Positions 6,351 to 12,495 of a stretch of DNA of 12,495 nucleotides are shown one piece after another. Below the pieces are notes generated by a model, which had not been told where the DNA came from, ran no database searches, and saw only the letters and a list, made by a program, of their open reading frames with translations. The DNA is taken from NCBI GenBank assembly GCA_934643765.1, contig CAKUCT010000032.1, forward strand, positions 1 to 12,495, in the 5' to 3' direction. A program made the position numbers and the translations under genes. Position 1 is the first letter of the stretch, and each line of letters begins with the position of its first letter. Source of the stretch: an uncultured Oscillospiraceae bacterium. GTDB lineage: Bacteria > Bacillota > Clostridia > Oscillospirales > Oscillospiraceae.

Positions 6351-7798
6351 CGTTTGTTCTCCAGATAATCCGCTACAACTTCCCGCTCATCCAGATGGCG
6401 TTTTTCGTGGCCGATTTCCTGATAGGTCTCATGGCCCTTGCCGCAAAGGACAATGACATCGCCCGCCTGCGCGTGGTCCATCGCCCAATGAATCGCCTGT
6501 ACGCGGTTTTCAATCACAACATACGGATGCGGCCCTTCCTTCATCCCGGCGACAATCGCGTCGATGATCGCCATCGGTTCCTCTGTCCGGGGGTTATCCG
6601 AGGTCACAACACTGAGGTCTGCAAGCTCGGCGCCGATGCGCCCCATAATGGGCCGCTTGAACGGATCCCGGTCCCCGCCGCAGCCAAAGACAGCGATGAC
6701 CCGGCCCTTGCAGAACGCACGGACGGTTTTGAGAATGTTCTCCAGAGAGTCCGGCGTATGGGAGTAGTCCGTCAGAACGGTGTAGGGTTTTCCGGGCGTC
6801 GGAATGACCTCCACCCTTCCCTTTACGCCCTGCGCCGAACCGAGGGCCTGCGCAATTTTGTCCAGCGGGATGCCAAGCGTCAGCGCCGCGCCGATCACGG
6901 CCAGCGCGTTATACACGCTGAAGCCACCCGGGATGGCCAGTCTGACAGGCGCCTGCGCCTGCTTTGTCTTCGCGGTAAATTTCACGCAGTCGGCATGCAG
7001 TTCAACATCCTCTGCCAGAAGATCTGCCGCCGGATCATGCTCTGCGTAGCGCAGAATCTTGCACGTGGCGTCTTTCATGATCTTCTCCGCGTAGCTGTCG
7101 TCGGTGTTGATTACGCCGTATCTGCATCTTGTAAAGAGCATCGCCTTGGCCTCGCAGTAGACCTCCATCGTCTTGTGGAAATCCAGGTGATCTTCGGTGA
7201 GATTCGTATAGATGCCGGTCTCAAAGGCGATTTCGTCCGCCCGGTGCAGTACCAATGCGTGGCTCGATACCTCCATCACGCAGTGCGTGCACCCGGCCTG
7301 CACCATCTCAGAAAACAGTTTCTGCAGCTCAAACGACTCCGGCGTTGTGCGCTCGGTCTCAATGACGGCGTCGCCAATCATATTCTGAATCGTGCCGATC
7401 AGGCCGACCTTCGCGCCAAGCGTCCGCTCCAGGACGGTTTTAAGAAGATAGGTGATGCTCGTTTTGCCGTTCGTGCCGGTCACACCGATCATTGTCATTT
7501 GATCGGCGGGATGGCCGAACCAGTTGGCGCCCATCTGCGCCAGCGCTCTGCGGCACGACGCGACCTGCACATACTGCACCTTCTGCTCGGGCTCGCGCTC
7601 GCAGACAATAACTGTCGCGCCGCGCTCGACCGCCTTCGGGATGTACCGGTAGCCGTCGGAGGCGAAGCCCGGAATCGCAACAAACGCTTCACCGGGTTTT
7701 GTCAGTCTGGAGTCATAGCTGACACCGGTAATTTCAAGATCAGGGTCATAGCAGCCCTCTTTGATTTCAATGCCGTTCAAAAGCTCGGATAGCTTCAT
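6347..7798 (-). CDS. murE: UDP-MurNAc-L-Ala-D-Glu--meso-diaminopimelate ligase (MurE)
   Basis: Cytoplasmic Mur ligase that adds the third residue of the stem peptide. In its 483 residues: VSYDSR (26-31) for uridine binding, the P-loop GVTGTNGKTS (105-114), TTPES (151-155), the SSHAL region (178-182), TNLTEDHLDFH (198-208), Lys218 in EAKAMLF as the likely carbamylated lysine, DYSHTPDSLENIL (344-356), SDNPRTEEP (400-408) and GKGHETYQ (453-460). DNPR is the known signature for meso-diaminopimelate; lysine-adding enzymes differ here. This supports a mDAP cell wall. The ATG at 7798 has AAAGGAG 7 nt upstream and is 33 nt after the PBP stop. It overlaps murF by 4 nt. Confidence 0.97.
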   Translation of the reverse strand: MKLSELLNGIEIKEGCYDPDLEITGVSYDSRLTKPGEAFVAIPGFASDGYRYIPKAVERGATVIVCEREPEQKVQYVQVASCRRALAQMGANWFGHPADQMTMIGVTGTNGKTSITYLLKTVLERTLGAKVGLIGTIQNMIGDAVIETERTTPESFELQKLFSEMVQAGCTHCVMEVSSHALVLHRADEIAFETGIYTNLTEDHLDFHKTMEVYCEAKAMLFTRCRYGVINTDDSYAEKIMKDATCKILRYAEHDPAADLLAEDVELHADCVKFTAKTKQAQAPVRLAIPGGFSVYNALAVIGAALTLGIPLDKIAQALGSAQGVKGRVEVIPTPGKPYTVLTDYSHTPDSLENILKTVRAFCKGRVIAVFGCGGDRDPFKRPIMGRIGAELADLSVVTSDNPRTEEPMAIIDAIVAGMKEGPHPYVVIENRVQAIHWAMDHAQAGDVIVLCGKGHETYQEIGHEKRHLDEREVVADYLENKR

Positions 7799-7831
7799 GC
7801 GCCTGCTCCTTTCATTGGCAATACCGCGCGC

Positions 7832-10225
7832 TCAGTCGGAAGCGCCGCCGGTTGTAAATTCTACTGTAATTGTAGTCCCTCTGTCAACCATTGTTCCGGG
7901 CTCCACATCCTGGTAGGCAACGGTCACATACTCGTCGCGGTGGTCGGTGCCCTTGGCCTGGATATAAAGGCCCGCGTTGTTGGCCAGATATTCCACATCC
8001 GCCACGCCATAGCCGACAAAGTTCGGAACCTCGACCTGCTCTGTCGTCTTGACGGCGTTGCCGAAGTAGAGAATGATCTCGGAGTTGCCCGGCACCTCTG
8101 CGCCCGGACTCGGCAGCTGGTCTGTAACCGTGTCGCCCTGGCCGATGGTGCGGTATGTGATGGACTTATCGGACAGCAGCTTTGCCGCCTCGTCCTCCGT
8201 CATGCCGATCACATCCGGCAGCGTGATATTGACGCCGCGGATATCGTCCGACGAGTAGTCCGGCTCCACGCCAAGATACGGCAGAATGTCCAAAAACACA
8301 TCGCGCACCGTCGGGGCCGCCATCAGGCCGCCGGAAATATACTGGTTGTGCGGGGTATAGCTCGTGCCCGCGACGTAGTTCGGCGTGTCGAGCGCGACGA
8401 GCACCACGTATTTGGGATCGTCAATCGGCGCCACACCGATGAATGAAACGATCTTGTCTTCGACAAGCTTTCCGTTCTCGTCGTAGGTATCGATCTTTTC
8501 CGATGTACCGGTCTTGCCGCCCACGCGGTAGCCCGGGGTCTTGGCGGAACCAGCCGTGCCGTCGGTGACGACGTACTCCATCATCTTGCGCATGGTGGCC
8601 GAGGTCTCTTCGCTGATGACCTGGCGCAGCACCGTACGCTCGTTGGTCTTCACAACGTTTCCGTCGCTGTCCAGCACCTGGCTCACAACATACGGCTGCA
8701 GCAGATATCCGCCGTTGACAATCGCCGCAATCGCGCGCACCTGCTCCATGGGCGTGACGCGGAAGGTCTGGCCGAAGGAGGCAGAAATCAGGTTTGCGAC
8801 CGAGAACTTATCCTCCGCCCAGAAAAGGCCCGACGCCTCGCCCGGAAGATCCACGCCGGTCTTCTCCAGGAAGCCGAATGCCTTGAAATATTCATAGAAA
8901 GTCTTTCGCGTCATATTGACGCCGATGTGGCCGAAGGCAATGTTGCACGAATGACCCAACGCCTCCATGGTCGTCTGCATGCCGTGGCCGGCGGCCTTCC
9001 AGCAGGAGACCTCCTGCTCACGGTCGTTGAACGTCTCATGGCCGCCGCAGTAGAACGTGCTGTTTTCCGTCACCGCGCCGCAGTCCAGCGCCGCGGCCAG
9101 CGTCACGAGCTTGAATGTCGAGCCCGGCTCATAGCCGTCCGAGACGCAGCGGTTTCGCCACTGGCGCAGACGCTCTGCGCCGACGGCCTGGTTATAGGCG
9201 CTGATCGCCTCTTTGTAGGCCTCCGAATCTTTATCCAGCAGCATTGCATCCTGATACTGCTCTTCGAGCTGGTCAGCAAGCTCCTGGTCGTAGATTTCCT
9301 GATAGTTGTTCGGGTCATAGCTTCCCAGGTTCGCCATGGCCAGAATCTGTCCGGAGTTGACGTCCATCACGATGCCGAACGCGCCGTTGATGATATCATA
9401 TTTTTCGATGGCCGTCTGCAGATTCTTCTCCAGATAATGCTGCACCGTCGCATCCAGACCCAGTACCAGACTGTCGCCGTCGGACGCATCATAGTATTTC
9501 TCATATGTATAGAGCATTTCCGAGCCGTAGTTGCCCTTGGTCGTGACAACCTTGCCGGCCGTGCCCTGCAGATAGGAATCGTAATAGGCCTCCAGACCCT
9601 CGGAGCCGATGTTGTCCGTTGAGACGAAGCCCAGCACCTGCGCCGCCAGAGACGAGTACGGATAATACCGCTGCGCGTCGGTCTCCAGATAGACGCCCGT
9701 AATCTTGTTTTCCGAGATGAAATTGCGCACCTCGTCTGCCAGCTCCTCCGGAATTTTCCGGCGGATGACCTTGTAGCGGAAGGTCTTGTCTTCGGCCTGC
9801 TTGTATACAAAGTCCGTACTGACGTCGAGAATTTCCGAAAGCCCGCGTGCAATGTGGTCGAGCAGGTTGCTGTTTTCCGGCTCCTGCATCTTCTGGGCGA
9901 TCTCGTTGGGGTCAATGAACACGGTCTCCACCGTCGTTGAAGAAGCCAGGACATTCATGTCCCGGTCATAGATCTGTCCGCGCGCGGCAGACAGGCTTGT
10001 ATAGCGCGTCTGATTGTCGATCGCCTGCGCCTCATAATAATCGTGGTCACGGATCATCAGATTGTAAAGCGTCACAATCAGCGGAATAAATACCACTACG
10101 CCGAACAGCACCATCAGAACCATGGTTCTTCTCAGAACCGTCCGGTTTGCTCTCTGGGCCTGCTCCGCTTTTGTCAGCTTCGGCTGTTTTTTCCGTGGTC
10201 TCAGGGGAATCACTTTGCGTGCCAT
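7832..10225 (-). CDS. ftsI: Class B penicillin-binding protein with two PASTA domains (FtsI/PbpB/SpoVD type)
   Basis: Septal peptidoglycan transpeptidase, anchored by one N-terminal membrane segment (about 33-57) after a basic tail. A dimerisation/pedestal region follows (about 60-250, with RGQIYDRD at 82-89), then the transpeptidase domain with all three motifs: Ser369-Thr-Phe-Lys372 (EPGSTFK), Ser426-Cys-Asn428, and Lys571-Thr-Gly573 (GGKTGTSEK). Two PASTA repeats end the protein (about 665-725 and 731-793). B. subtilis PbpB has two PASTA domains and SpoVD one, so this resembles the vegetative enzyme; in some clostridia one protein may serve division and sporulation. Odd: about 45 mostly acidic residues lie between SYDPNN (302-307) and WRNR (356-359), where B. 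subtilis SpoVD is much shorter. The start has AAAGG/AGG close upstream. The gene follows ftsL after a structured 130-nt gap. Confidence 0.95.
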   Translation of the reverse strand: MARKVIPLRPRKKQPKLTKAEQAQRANRTVLRRTMVLMVLFGVVVFIPLIVTLYNLMIRDHDYYEAQAIDNQTRYTSLSAARGQIYDRDMNVLASSTTVETVFIDPNEIAQKMQEPENSNLLDHIARGLSEILDVSTDFVYKQAEDKTFRYKVIRRKIPEELADEVRNFISENKITGVYLETDAQRYYPYSSLAAQVLGFVSTDNIGSEGLEAYYDSYLQGTAGKVVTTKGNYGSEMLYTYEKYYDASDGDSLVLGLDATVQHYLEKNLQTAIEKYDIINGAFGIVMDVNSGQILAMANLGSYDPNNYQEIYDQELADQLEEQYQDAMLLDKDSEAYKEAISAYNQAVGAERLRQWRNRCVSDGYEPGSTFKLVTLAAALDCGAVTENSTFYCGGHETFNDREQEVSCWKAAGHGMQTTMEALGHSCNIAFGHIGVNMTRKTFYEYFKAFGFLEKTGVDLPGEASGLFWAEDKFSVANLISASFGQTFRVTPMEQVRAIAAIVNGGYLLQPYVVSQVLDSDGNVVKTNERTVLRQVISEETSATMRKMMEYVVTDGTAGSAKTPGYRVGGKTGTSEKIDTYDENGKLVEDKIVSFIGVAPIDDPKYVVLVALDTPNYVAGTSYTPHNQYISGGLMAAPTVRDVFLDILPYLGVEPDYSSDDIRGVNITLPDVIGMTEDEAAKLLSDKSITYRTIGQGDTVTDQLPSPGAEVPGNSEIILYFGNAVKTTEQVEVPNFVGYGVADVEYLANNAGLYIQAKGTDHRDEYVTVAYQDVEPGTMVDRGTTITVEFTTGGASD

Positions 10226-10240
10226 GTTCCTGCCTTTCTA

Positions 10241-10281
10241 TAACAAACAAGGGCGGTTACCATCATCTGAAACCGCCCTTG
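10241..10281 (-). terminator. Terminator-like hairpin in the leader of the PBP gene
   Basis: CAAGGGCGGTT (plus 10248-10258) and AACCGCCCTTG (10271-10281) form a perfect 11-bp stem with a 12-nt loop. In the minus direction the stem is followed by TTTGTTA (10247-10241), five T in seven bases, ending 15 nt before the PBP start codon. That is the layout of a weak or partial intrinsic terminator, or an attenuator, between ftsL and the PBP gene. The plus direction has no T-run after the stem. The short, interrupted T-run argues for incomplete termination rather than the end of the operon. Confidence 0.55.
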
Positions 10282-10299
10282 CAAAGCTCTATTGCCGCA

Positions 10300-10340
10300 G
10301 CCTGCGCCCGAACCATCGGGCAGCGTCAGCCGGCGCAGGC
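10300..10340 (-). promoter_or_regulatory. GC-rich hairpin upstream of the PBP terminator-like stem
   Basis: Plus 10300-10308 (GCCTGCGCC) and 10332-10340 (GGCGCAGGC) form a 9-bp perfect stem. Inside, CCCGA (10307-10311) and TCGGG (10316-10320) can form a 5-bp stem with a 4-nt loop; it shares two bases with the outer stem, so the two compete at the edge. With the downstream 11-bp hairpin, this fills most of the 130-nt ftsL-PBP gap with structured RNA. I recognise no riboswitch or T-box consensus. A weak promoter could feed it: TTGCAT (minus 10384-10379), 18 bp, CATAAA (10360-10355), each a poor match. Confidence 0.4.
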
Positions 10341-10355
10341 GTCTTCTACCCTACT

Positions 10356-10901
10356 TTATGCAGCTGCCGGATGCAGATATGCAATCAAGTCGGCGACGCT
10401 CTGCTCCACAGCGCTGATGATTTCGCCGAGCAAGCTGCTCTTCTGCGTCTGATAAATCTCGGCCTGATCTGTTCCGGCGAGATTTACATAGACAATCTGT
10501 TCCTGCGAGGGTTTCTTCAGGCCCATTTCTGTTGCCTTTTCCTCAATCGCAGCCAGATCGATCTTACCCTCATACCGGCTCTGCAGCAGAAGCTGCTCTT
10601 CCTGCAGACTCTTGAGCTGGCTTTCAAGTCTGCCGACCCGGCTCGTCGCCTCAAACAGCTGCACATAGCCGAAGATGACAAGCACCATCATGCACGCCGC
10701 CGCGGCCACACCGAGAATCGTGAACGGCGCGACGGCCGTTCTGGCGCGGGGACGGGGCTGCTTCTGTGGGCGGGGCGCCTCCTGCGGAAGCTCGTGCCGC
10801 TCCGGCTCCTGCCGGGGCTGACGAAGGGCGTTTGTGTCTGCGTACACGTCGTATGCTGCCGCGCCGTTTGCGCCGTAATAATACTTTTGATCTGCAGCCA
10901 T
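10356..10901 (-). CDS. ftsL: FtsL/DivIC-like cell division protein
   Basis: Small bitopic divisome protein of 181 residues. A Tyr/Ala-rich then Pro/Arg/Gln-rich cytoplasmic tail (1-56) is followed by one membrane helix (about 57-82), a coiled coil (about 83-115: SRVGRLESQLKSLQEEQ) and the short motif typical of FtsL/DivIC proteins, with KIDLAAIEEKATEMGLKKP (113-131) and QIVYVNL (135-141). Members bridge DivIB/FtsQ and the FtsW-PBP synthase. Sequence conservation is low in this family, so the call rests on topology, this motif and the position between rsmH and a class B PBP. The ATG at 10901 has AAAGGAG 8 nt upstream and starts 23 nt after rsmH. The cytoplasmic tail is long compared with the usual FtsL of about 100-130 residues, and the C-terminal 40 residues are extra. 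Confidence 0.85.
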   Translation of the reverse strand: MAADQKYYYGANGAAAYDVYADTNALRQPRQEPERHELPQEAPRPQKQPRPRARTAVAPFTILGVAAAACMMVLVIFGYVQLFEATSRVGRLESQLKSLQEEQLLLQSRYEGKIDLAAIEEKATEMGLKKPSQEQIVYVNLAGTDQAEIYQTQKSSLLGEIISAVEQSVADLIAYLHPAAA

Positions 10902-10924
10902 GCGACGTGCTCCTTTCTGTAGAC

Positions 10925-11857
10925 TTATAGCTTGACTGCCACGCGCAGCTTCGCGCTGCGGGCCCTGGGGTTCTCCCGGACCTCTTCCATGGTGGCGATA
11001 ATCGGTTTTTTGGTCAGTACCTGAACCTTCGGCGTTCTGCCGCAGACGCAGACCGGGAAATTCGGCGGGCAGGTGCAGCCCTTGGCCGCGTCCGCCATCG
11101 CGTTTTTCACGATCCGGTCCTCCAGCGAGTGGAACGTGATGACAGCAAGTCTTCCGCCGGGGTTGAGATGATCAATCGACGCGCGCATCATACGGCTGAC
11201 CGCGCCGAGCTCATCATTGACCGCGATGCGGATGGCCTGGAAGCTCCGCTTGGCCGGGTGCTGCTTTTCGCGCAGCGCCTGCGGCGGCATGGCGGACTTG
11301 ATGATATCCACCAGCTCCAGCGTCGTCTCAATCGGCCGGTCGGAACGAACGCGCTCAATGGCCGCCGCGATCTGCGGCGCATAGCGCTCCTCGCCGTATT
11401 CATAGAGAATTCTCCGAAGCTCGTCCTTCGGATAGTTGTTGACGATTTCATAGGCCGTCAGGCTGCTGCCCTGGTCCATGCGCATATCGAGCGGCGCGTC
11501 CGCCATATACGAAAATCCGCGCGCGCCGTCGTCAAGCTGCGGAGACGAAACGCCCAGATCAAAGAGCATCCCGTCGATCTTGTCCAGATTCAAGGAATCG
11601 AGAATCAAAGCGATGTTCTCAAAATTATCATGCACCAGCGTGACCTTGCGCGCGTGGCGGCTGAGCCGTTTTTTTGCCGCCTCCAGCGCCACCATGTCCC
11701 GGTCGACGCCGATGAGCCGCCCGGTCGTCAACCTGCGGCAGATCTCCAGCGAATGCCCGGCGCCGCCGAGCGTACCGTCGAGATAGATGCCGTTCGGGCG
11801 AATATTGAGCGCGTCAATACACTCCCATAAAAGCACGGATTTATGCGAAAACTCCAT
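10925..11857 (-). CDS. rsmH: 16S rRNA (cytosine(1402)-N(4))-methyltransferase (RsmH/MraW)
   Basis: SAM-dependent methyltransferase that makes N4-methylcytidine 1402 in the decoding centre of 16S rRNA. In 310 residues: HKSVLLWE at the N-terminus, the SAM-binding loop YLDGTLGGAGHS (25-36), VDRD (51-54), FDLGVSSPQLDD (99-110), RGFSYMADAPLDMRMD (113-128), RSFQAIRIAVNDEL (204-217), ITFHSLEDRIVK (240-251) and a cysteine cluster (Cys261, 263, 270, 272). The ATG shares one base with the mraZ stop (TGATG); a GGAGG inside the mraZ tail lies 13 nt upstream, so translation probably depends on coupling with mraZ. This mraZ-rsmH pairing is one of the most constant features of dcw clusters. Confidence 0.97.
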   Translation of the reverse strand: MEFSHKSVLLWECIDALNIRPNGIYLDGTLGGAGHSLEICRRLTTGRLIGVDRDMVALEAAKKRLSRHARKVTLVHDNFENIALILDSLNLDKIDGMLFDLGVSSPQLDDGARGFSYMADAPLDMRMDQGSSLTAYEIVNNYPKDELRRILYEYGEERYAPQIAAAIERVRSDRPIETTLELVDIIKSAMPPQALREKQHPAKRSFQAIRIAVNDELGAVSRMMRASIDHLNPGGRLAVITFHSLEDRIVKNAMADAAKGCTCPPNFPVCVCGRTPKVQVLTKKPIIATMEEVRENPRARSAKLRVAVKL

Positions 11858-12273
11858 CAGAAGCCAAGTTCCTCCATCACGGACGCCAGATTCTCCGGCG
11901 TCAGGGTCTCCATTTCAAGCTTGTCATATGCCTCGCTGTCCCAGATTTCGGCGTGGCCGCCCTGGCCGATGAACGTCACTTCCTGCCGGATGCCGGCATA
12001 CTGCCGAAGCTCGGTCGGAATCAGGAAGCGGCCCTGCTTGTCGGGCTCGCACTTGGCGGCGTTTGCGAACAGAAAGCGCATCTTGCGCGCCTGGGAAATC
12101 GGCAGCGCGTTATATTTATCCAGAATCGCCTGCCAACCGGCCTCGGTGTAGACAGACAGGCAGTGATCCAGACCCAAAGTCACATAGAAAGCCTCGCCAA
12201 GCTCGTCGCGCAGCTTGGAGGGAACGAACAGACGGCCCTTGGGGTCAACCGTGTGCTTGTATTTTCCGTACAT
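11857..12273 (-). CDS. mraZ: Transcriptional regulator MraZ
   Basis: DNA-binding protein with two SpoVT-AbrB repeats that forms a ring and regulates the dcw operon it heads. In 138 residues the two half-sites are plain: HTVDPKGRLFVPSKLRDEL (7-25) and EPDKQGRFLIPTELRQYAG (76-94), each with the conserved D-x-x-G-R and P-x-x-L-R. The length is slightly under the usual 143-152. The ATG at 12273 has GAGGTGA as ribosome site about 7 nt upstream. It is the first gene of the operon, and the DNA just upstream carries 10-bp-spaced GTGGAG repeats expected for autoregulation. It overlaps rsmH by 1 nt. Confidence 0.97.
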   Translation of the reverse strand: MYGKYKHTVDPKGRLFVPSKLRDELGEAFYVTLGLDHCLSVYTEAGWQAILDKYNALPISQARKMRFLFANAAKCEPDKQGRFLIPTELRQYAGIRQEVTFIGQGGHAEIWDSEAYDKLEMETLTPENLASVMEELGF

Positions 12274-12277
12274 TCCC

Positions 12278-12323
12278 TCTCACCTCGCTCCATTTTCATC
12301 TTTTTTACTCCACTTGGCTCCAC
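12278..12323 (-). promoter_or_regulatory. MraZ operator: 10-bp-phased GTGGAG repeats
   Basis: On the minus strand GTGGAG occurs at 12323-12318 and again at 12313-12308, exactly 10 bp apart. The next 10-bp register (12303-12298) is degenerate, the fourth (12293-12288) is ATGGAG, and the fifth (12283-12278) reads GTGAGA and overlaps the mraZ ribosome site. MraZ is known to bind arrays of short direct repeats with 10-bp period near its own promoter (TGGG-N5 in E. coli, GTGG-like in other groups). Position between the -10 and the mraZ start codon suits repression of initiation or early elongation. The exact specificity here is inferred. Confidence 0.7.
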
Positions 12324-12332
12324 TTCACTTAT

Positions 12333-12361
12333 ATAATAAGGGTCGTTAACATAAAATGCAA
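12333..12361 (-). promoter_or_regulatory. Probable promoter of the dcw operon
   Basis: TTGCAT (minus 12361-12356) and TATTAT (12338-12333, 5 of 6 matches to TATAAT) are 17 bp apart, just upstream of the MraZ repeat array and in the only AT-rich stretch of the window. A start would lie near 12326, about 50 nt before the mraZ ATG. The -35 is weak (3 of 6). An overlapping TATATA could serve as an alternative -10, so the exact hexamers are uncertain, though some promoter here is expected. Confidence 0.55.
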
Positions 12362-12412
12362 CCCCTTTTTCAAAATTCGTTTGAGAAAATATTTACAAAT
12401 TTTAACCCCTTT
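12360..12412 (-). repeat. AAAGGGGTT direct repeat in the AT-rich spacer upstream of mraZ
   Basis: The nonamer AAAGGGGTT (minus strand) occurs at 12412-12404 and 12368-12360, 44 bp apart, close to four helical turns. The second copy abuts the candidate -35. Between them the DNA is very AT-rich, with A and T runs. The spacer from 12362 to 12443 holds no gene. The repeats could be an activator or repressor site or mere chance; no known box was recognised. Confidence 0.3.
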
Positions 12413-12443
12413 CCAGCAAATTTCTAATTTTTGAACGAATGTT

Positions 12444-12494
12444 CTATTTCCATTTCTCTTCCACTTCCGTCTGCACCGGCTGCAGCGTGAGCGT
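12444..12494 (-). CDS. Possible C-terminal end of an upstream gene (16 codons in window)
   Basis: One minus-strand frame reads TLTLQPVQTEVEEKWK and then stops at TAG (12446-12444). The residue mix and the GC-rich third positions resemble a real protein tail, and base composition drops sharply to AT-rich right after the stop, as expected at a gene end. The other two minus frames are rich in Arg/Cys or low-complexity. Sixteen residues are too few to identify a family. The plus strand has an ATG at 12439 but no ribosome site before it. Confidence 0.35.
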   Translation of the reverse strand, partial: TLTLQPVQTEVEEKWK

Positions 12495-12495
12495 C

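Noticed and set aside
6296..7792. 498-codon open frame on the plus strand, antisense to murE
   Set aside because: It mirrors a clearly functional murE, is rich in Arg/His/Ala as expected from the reverse of GC-biased codons, and shows no motif or ribosome site.
10226..10355. T-box leader before the PBP gene
   Set aside because: The GGGCGG/AACCGCCC stem recalls a T-box antiterminator at first sight, but the conserved AGGGTGG-ACCGCG sequence and specifier region are absent.
12439..12495. Divergent plus-strand gene starting at ATG 12439
   Set aside because: No ribosome site, and the minus-strand frame gives a more protein-like reading at this edge.

Overview
This window is most of a division and cell wall (dcw) operon from a Gram-positive bacterium of the Clostridia. 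The protein families, the GC-rich coding sequence and the wording of several proteins (MurG, the PASTA-domain PBP) suggest an Oscillospiraceae/Ruminococcaceae-type lineage. That placement comes from family knowledge, not from a search. MurE carries the DNPR motif, so the peptidoglycan is expected to contain meso-diaminopimelate.

Every gene I can support lies on the minus strand and is read from high to low coordinates: mraZ (12273-11857), rsmH (11857-10925), ftsL-like (10901-10356), a class B PBP with two PASTA domains (10225-7832), murE (7798-6347), murF (6350-4971), mraY (4927-3947), ftsW/spoVE (3926-2739), murG (2727-1600), murA (1544-261) and the 5' end of divIB/ftsQ (160-1, cut by the window edge). 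Spacing is tight: mraZ/rsmH overlap by 1 nt, murE/murF overlap by 4 nt, and most other gaps are 11-55 nt. A promoter with a 10-bp-phased GTGGAG repeat array, the expected MraZ operator, precedes mraZ. Beyond it lie an AT-rich spacer and perhaps the last 16 codons of an upstream gene.

The genes work together. MurA starts precursor synthesis, MurE and MurF finish the UDP-MurNAc-pentapeptide, MraY makes lipid I and MurG makes lipid II. The FtsW polymerase and its class B PBP transpeptidase partner build septal wall, assisted by FtsL and DivIB. MraZ regulates the operon and RsmH methylates 16S rRNA. The murB, murC and murD genes of the Bacillus-type cluster are absent from this interval.

I found no mobile element, CRISPR, tRNA/rRNA or clearly new system. 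The less ordinary signals are in the three longest gaps between genes. A consensus-like promoter in the 3' end of murA feeds a 100-nt leader before divIB with mutually exclusive hairpins. A strong hairpin covers the murA Shine-Dalgarno and reads as an intrinsic terminator on the opposite strand. A 130-nt leader before the PBP ends in a terminator-like 11-bp hairpin. All are sequence-based predictions without covariation or expression data.
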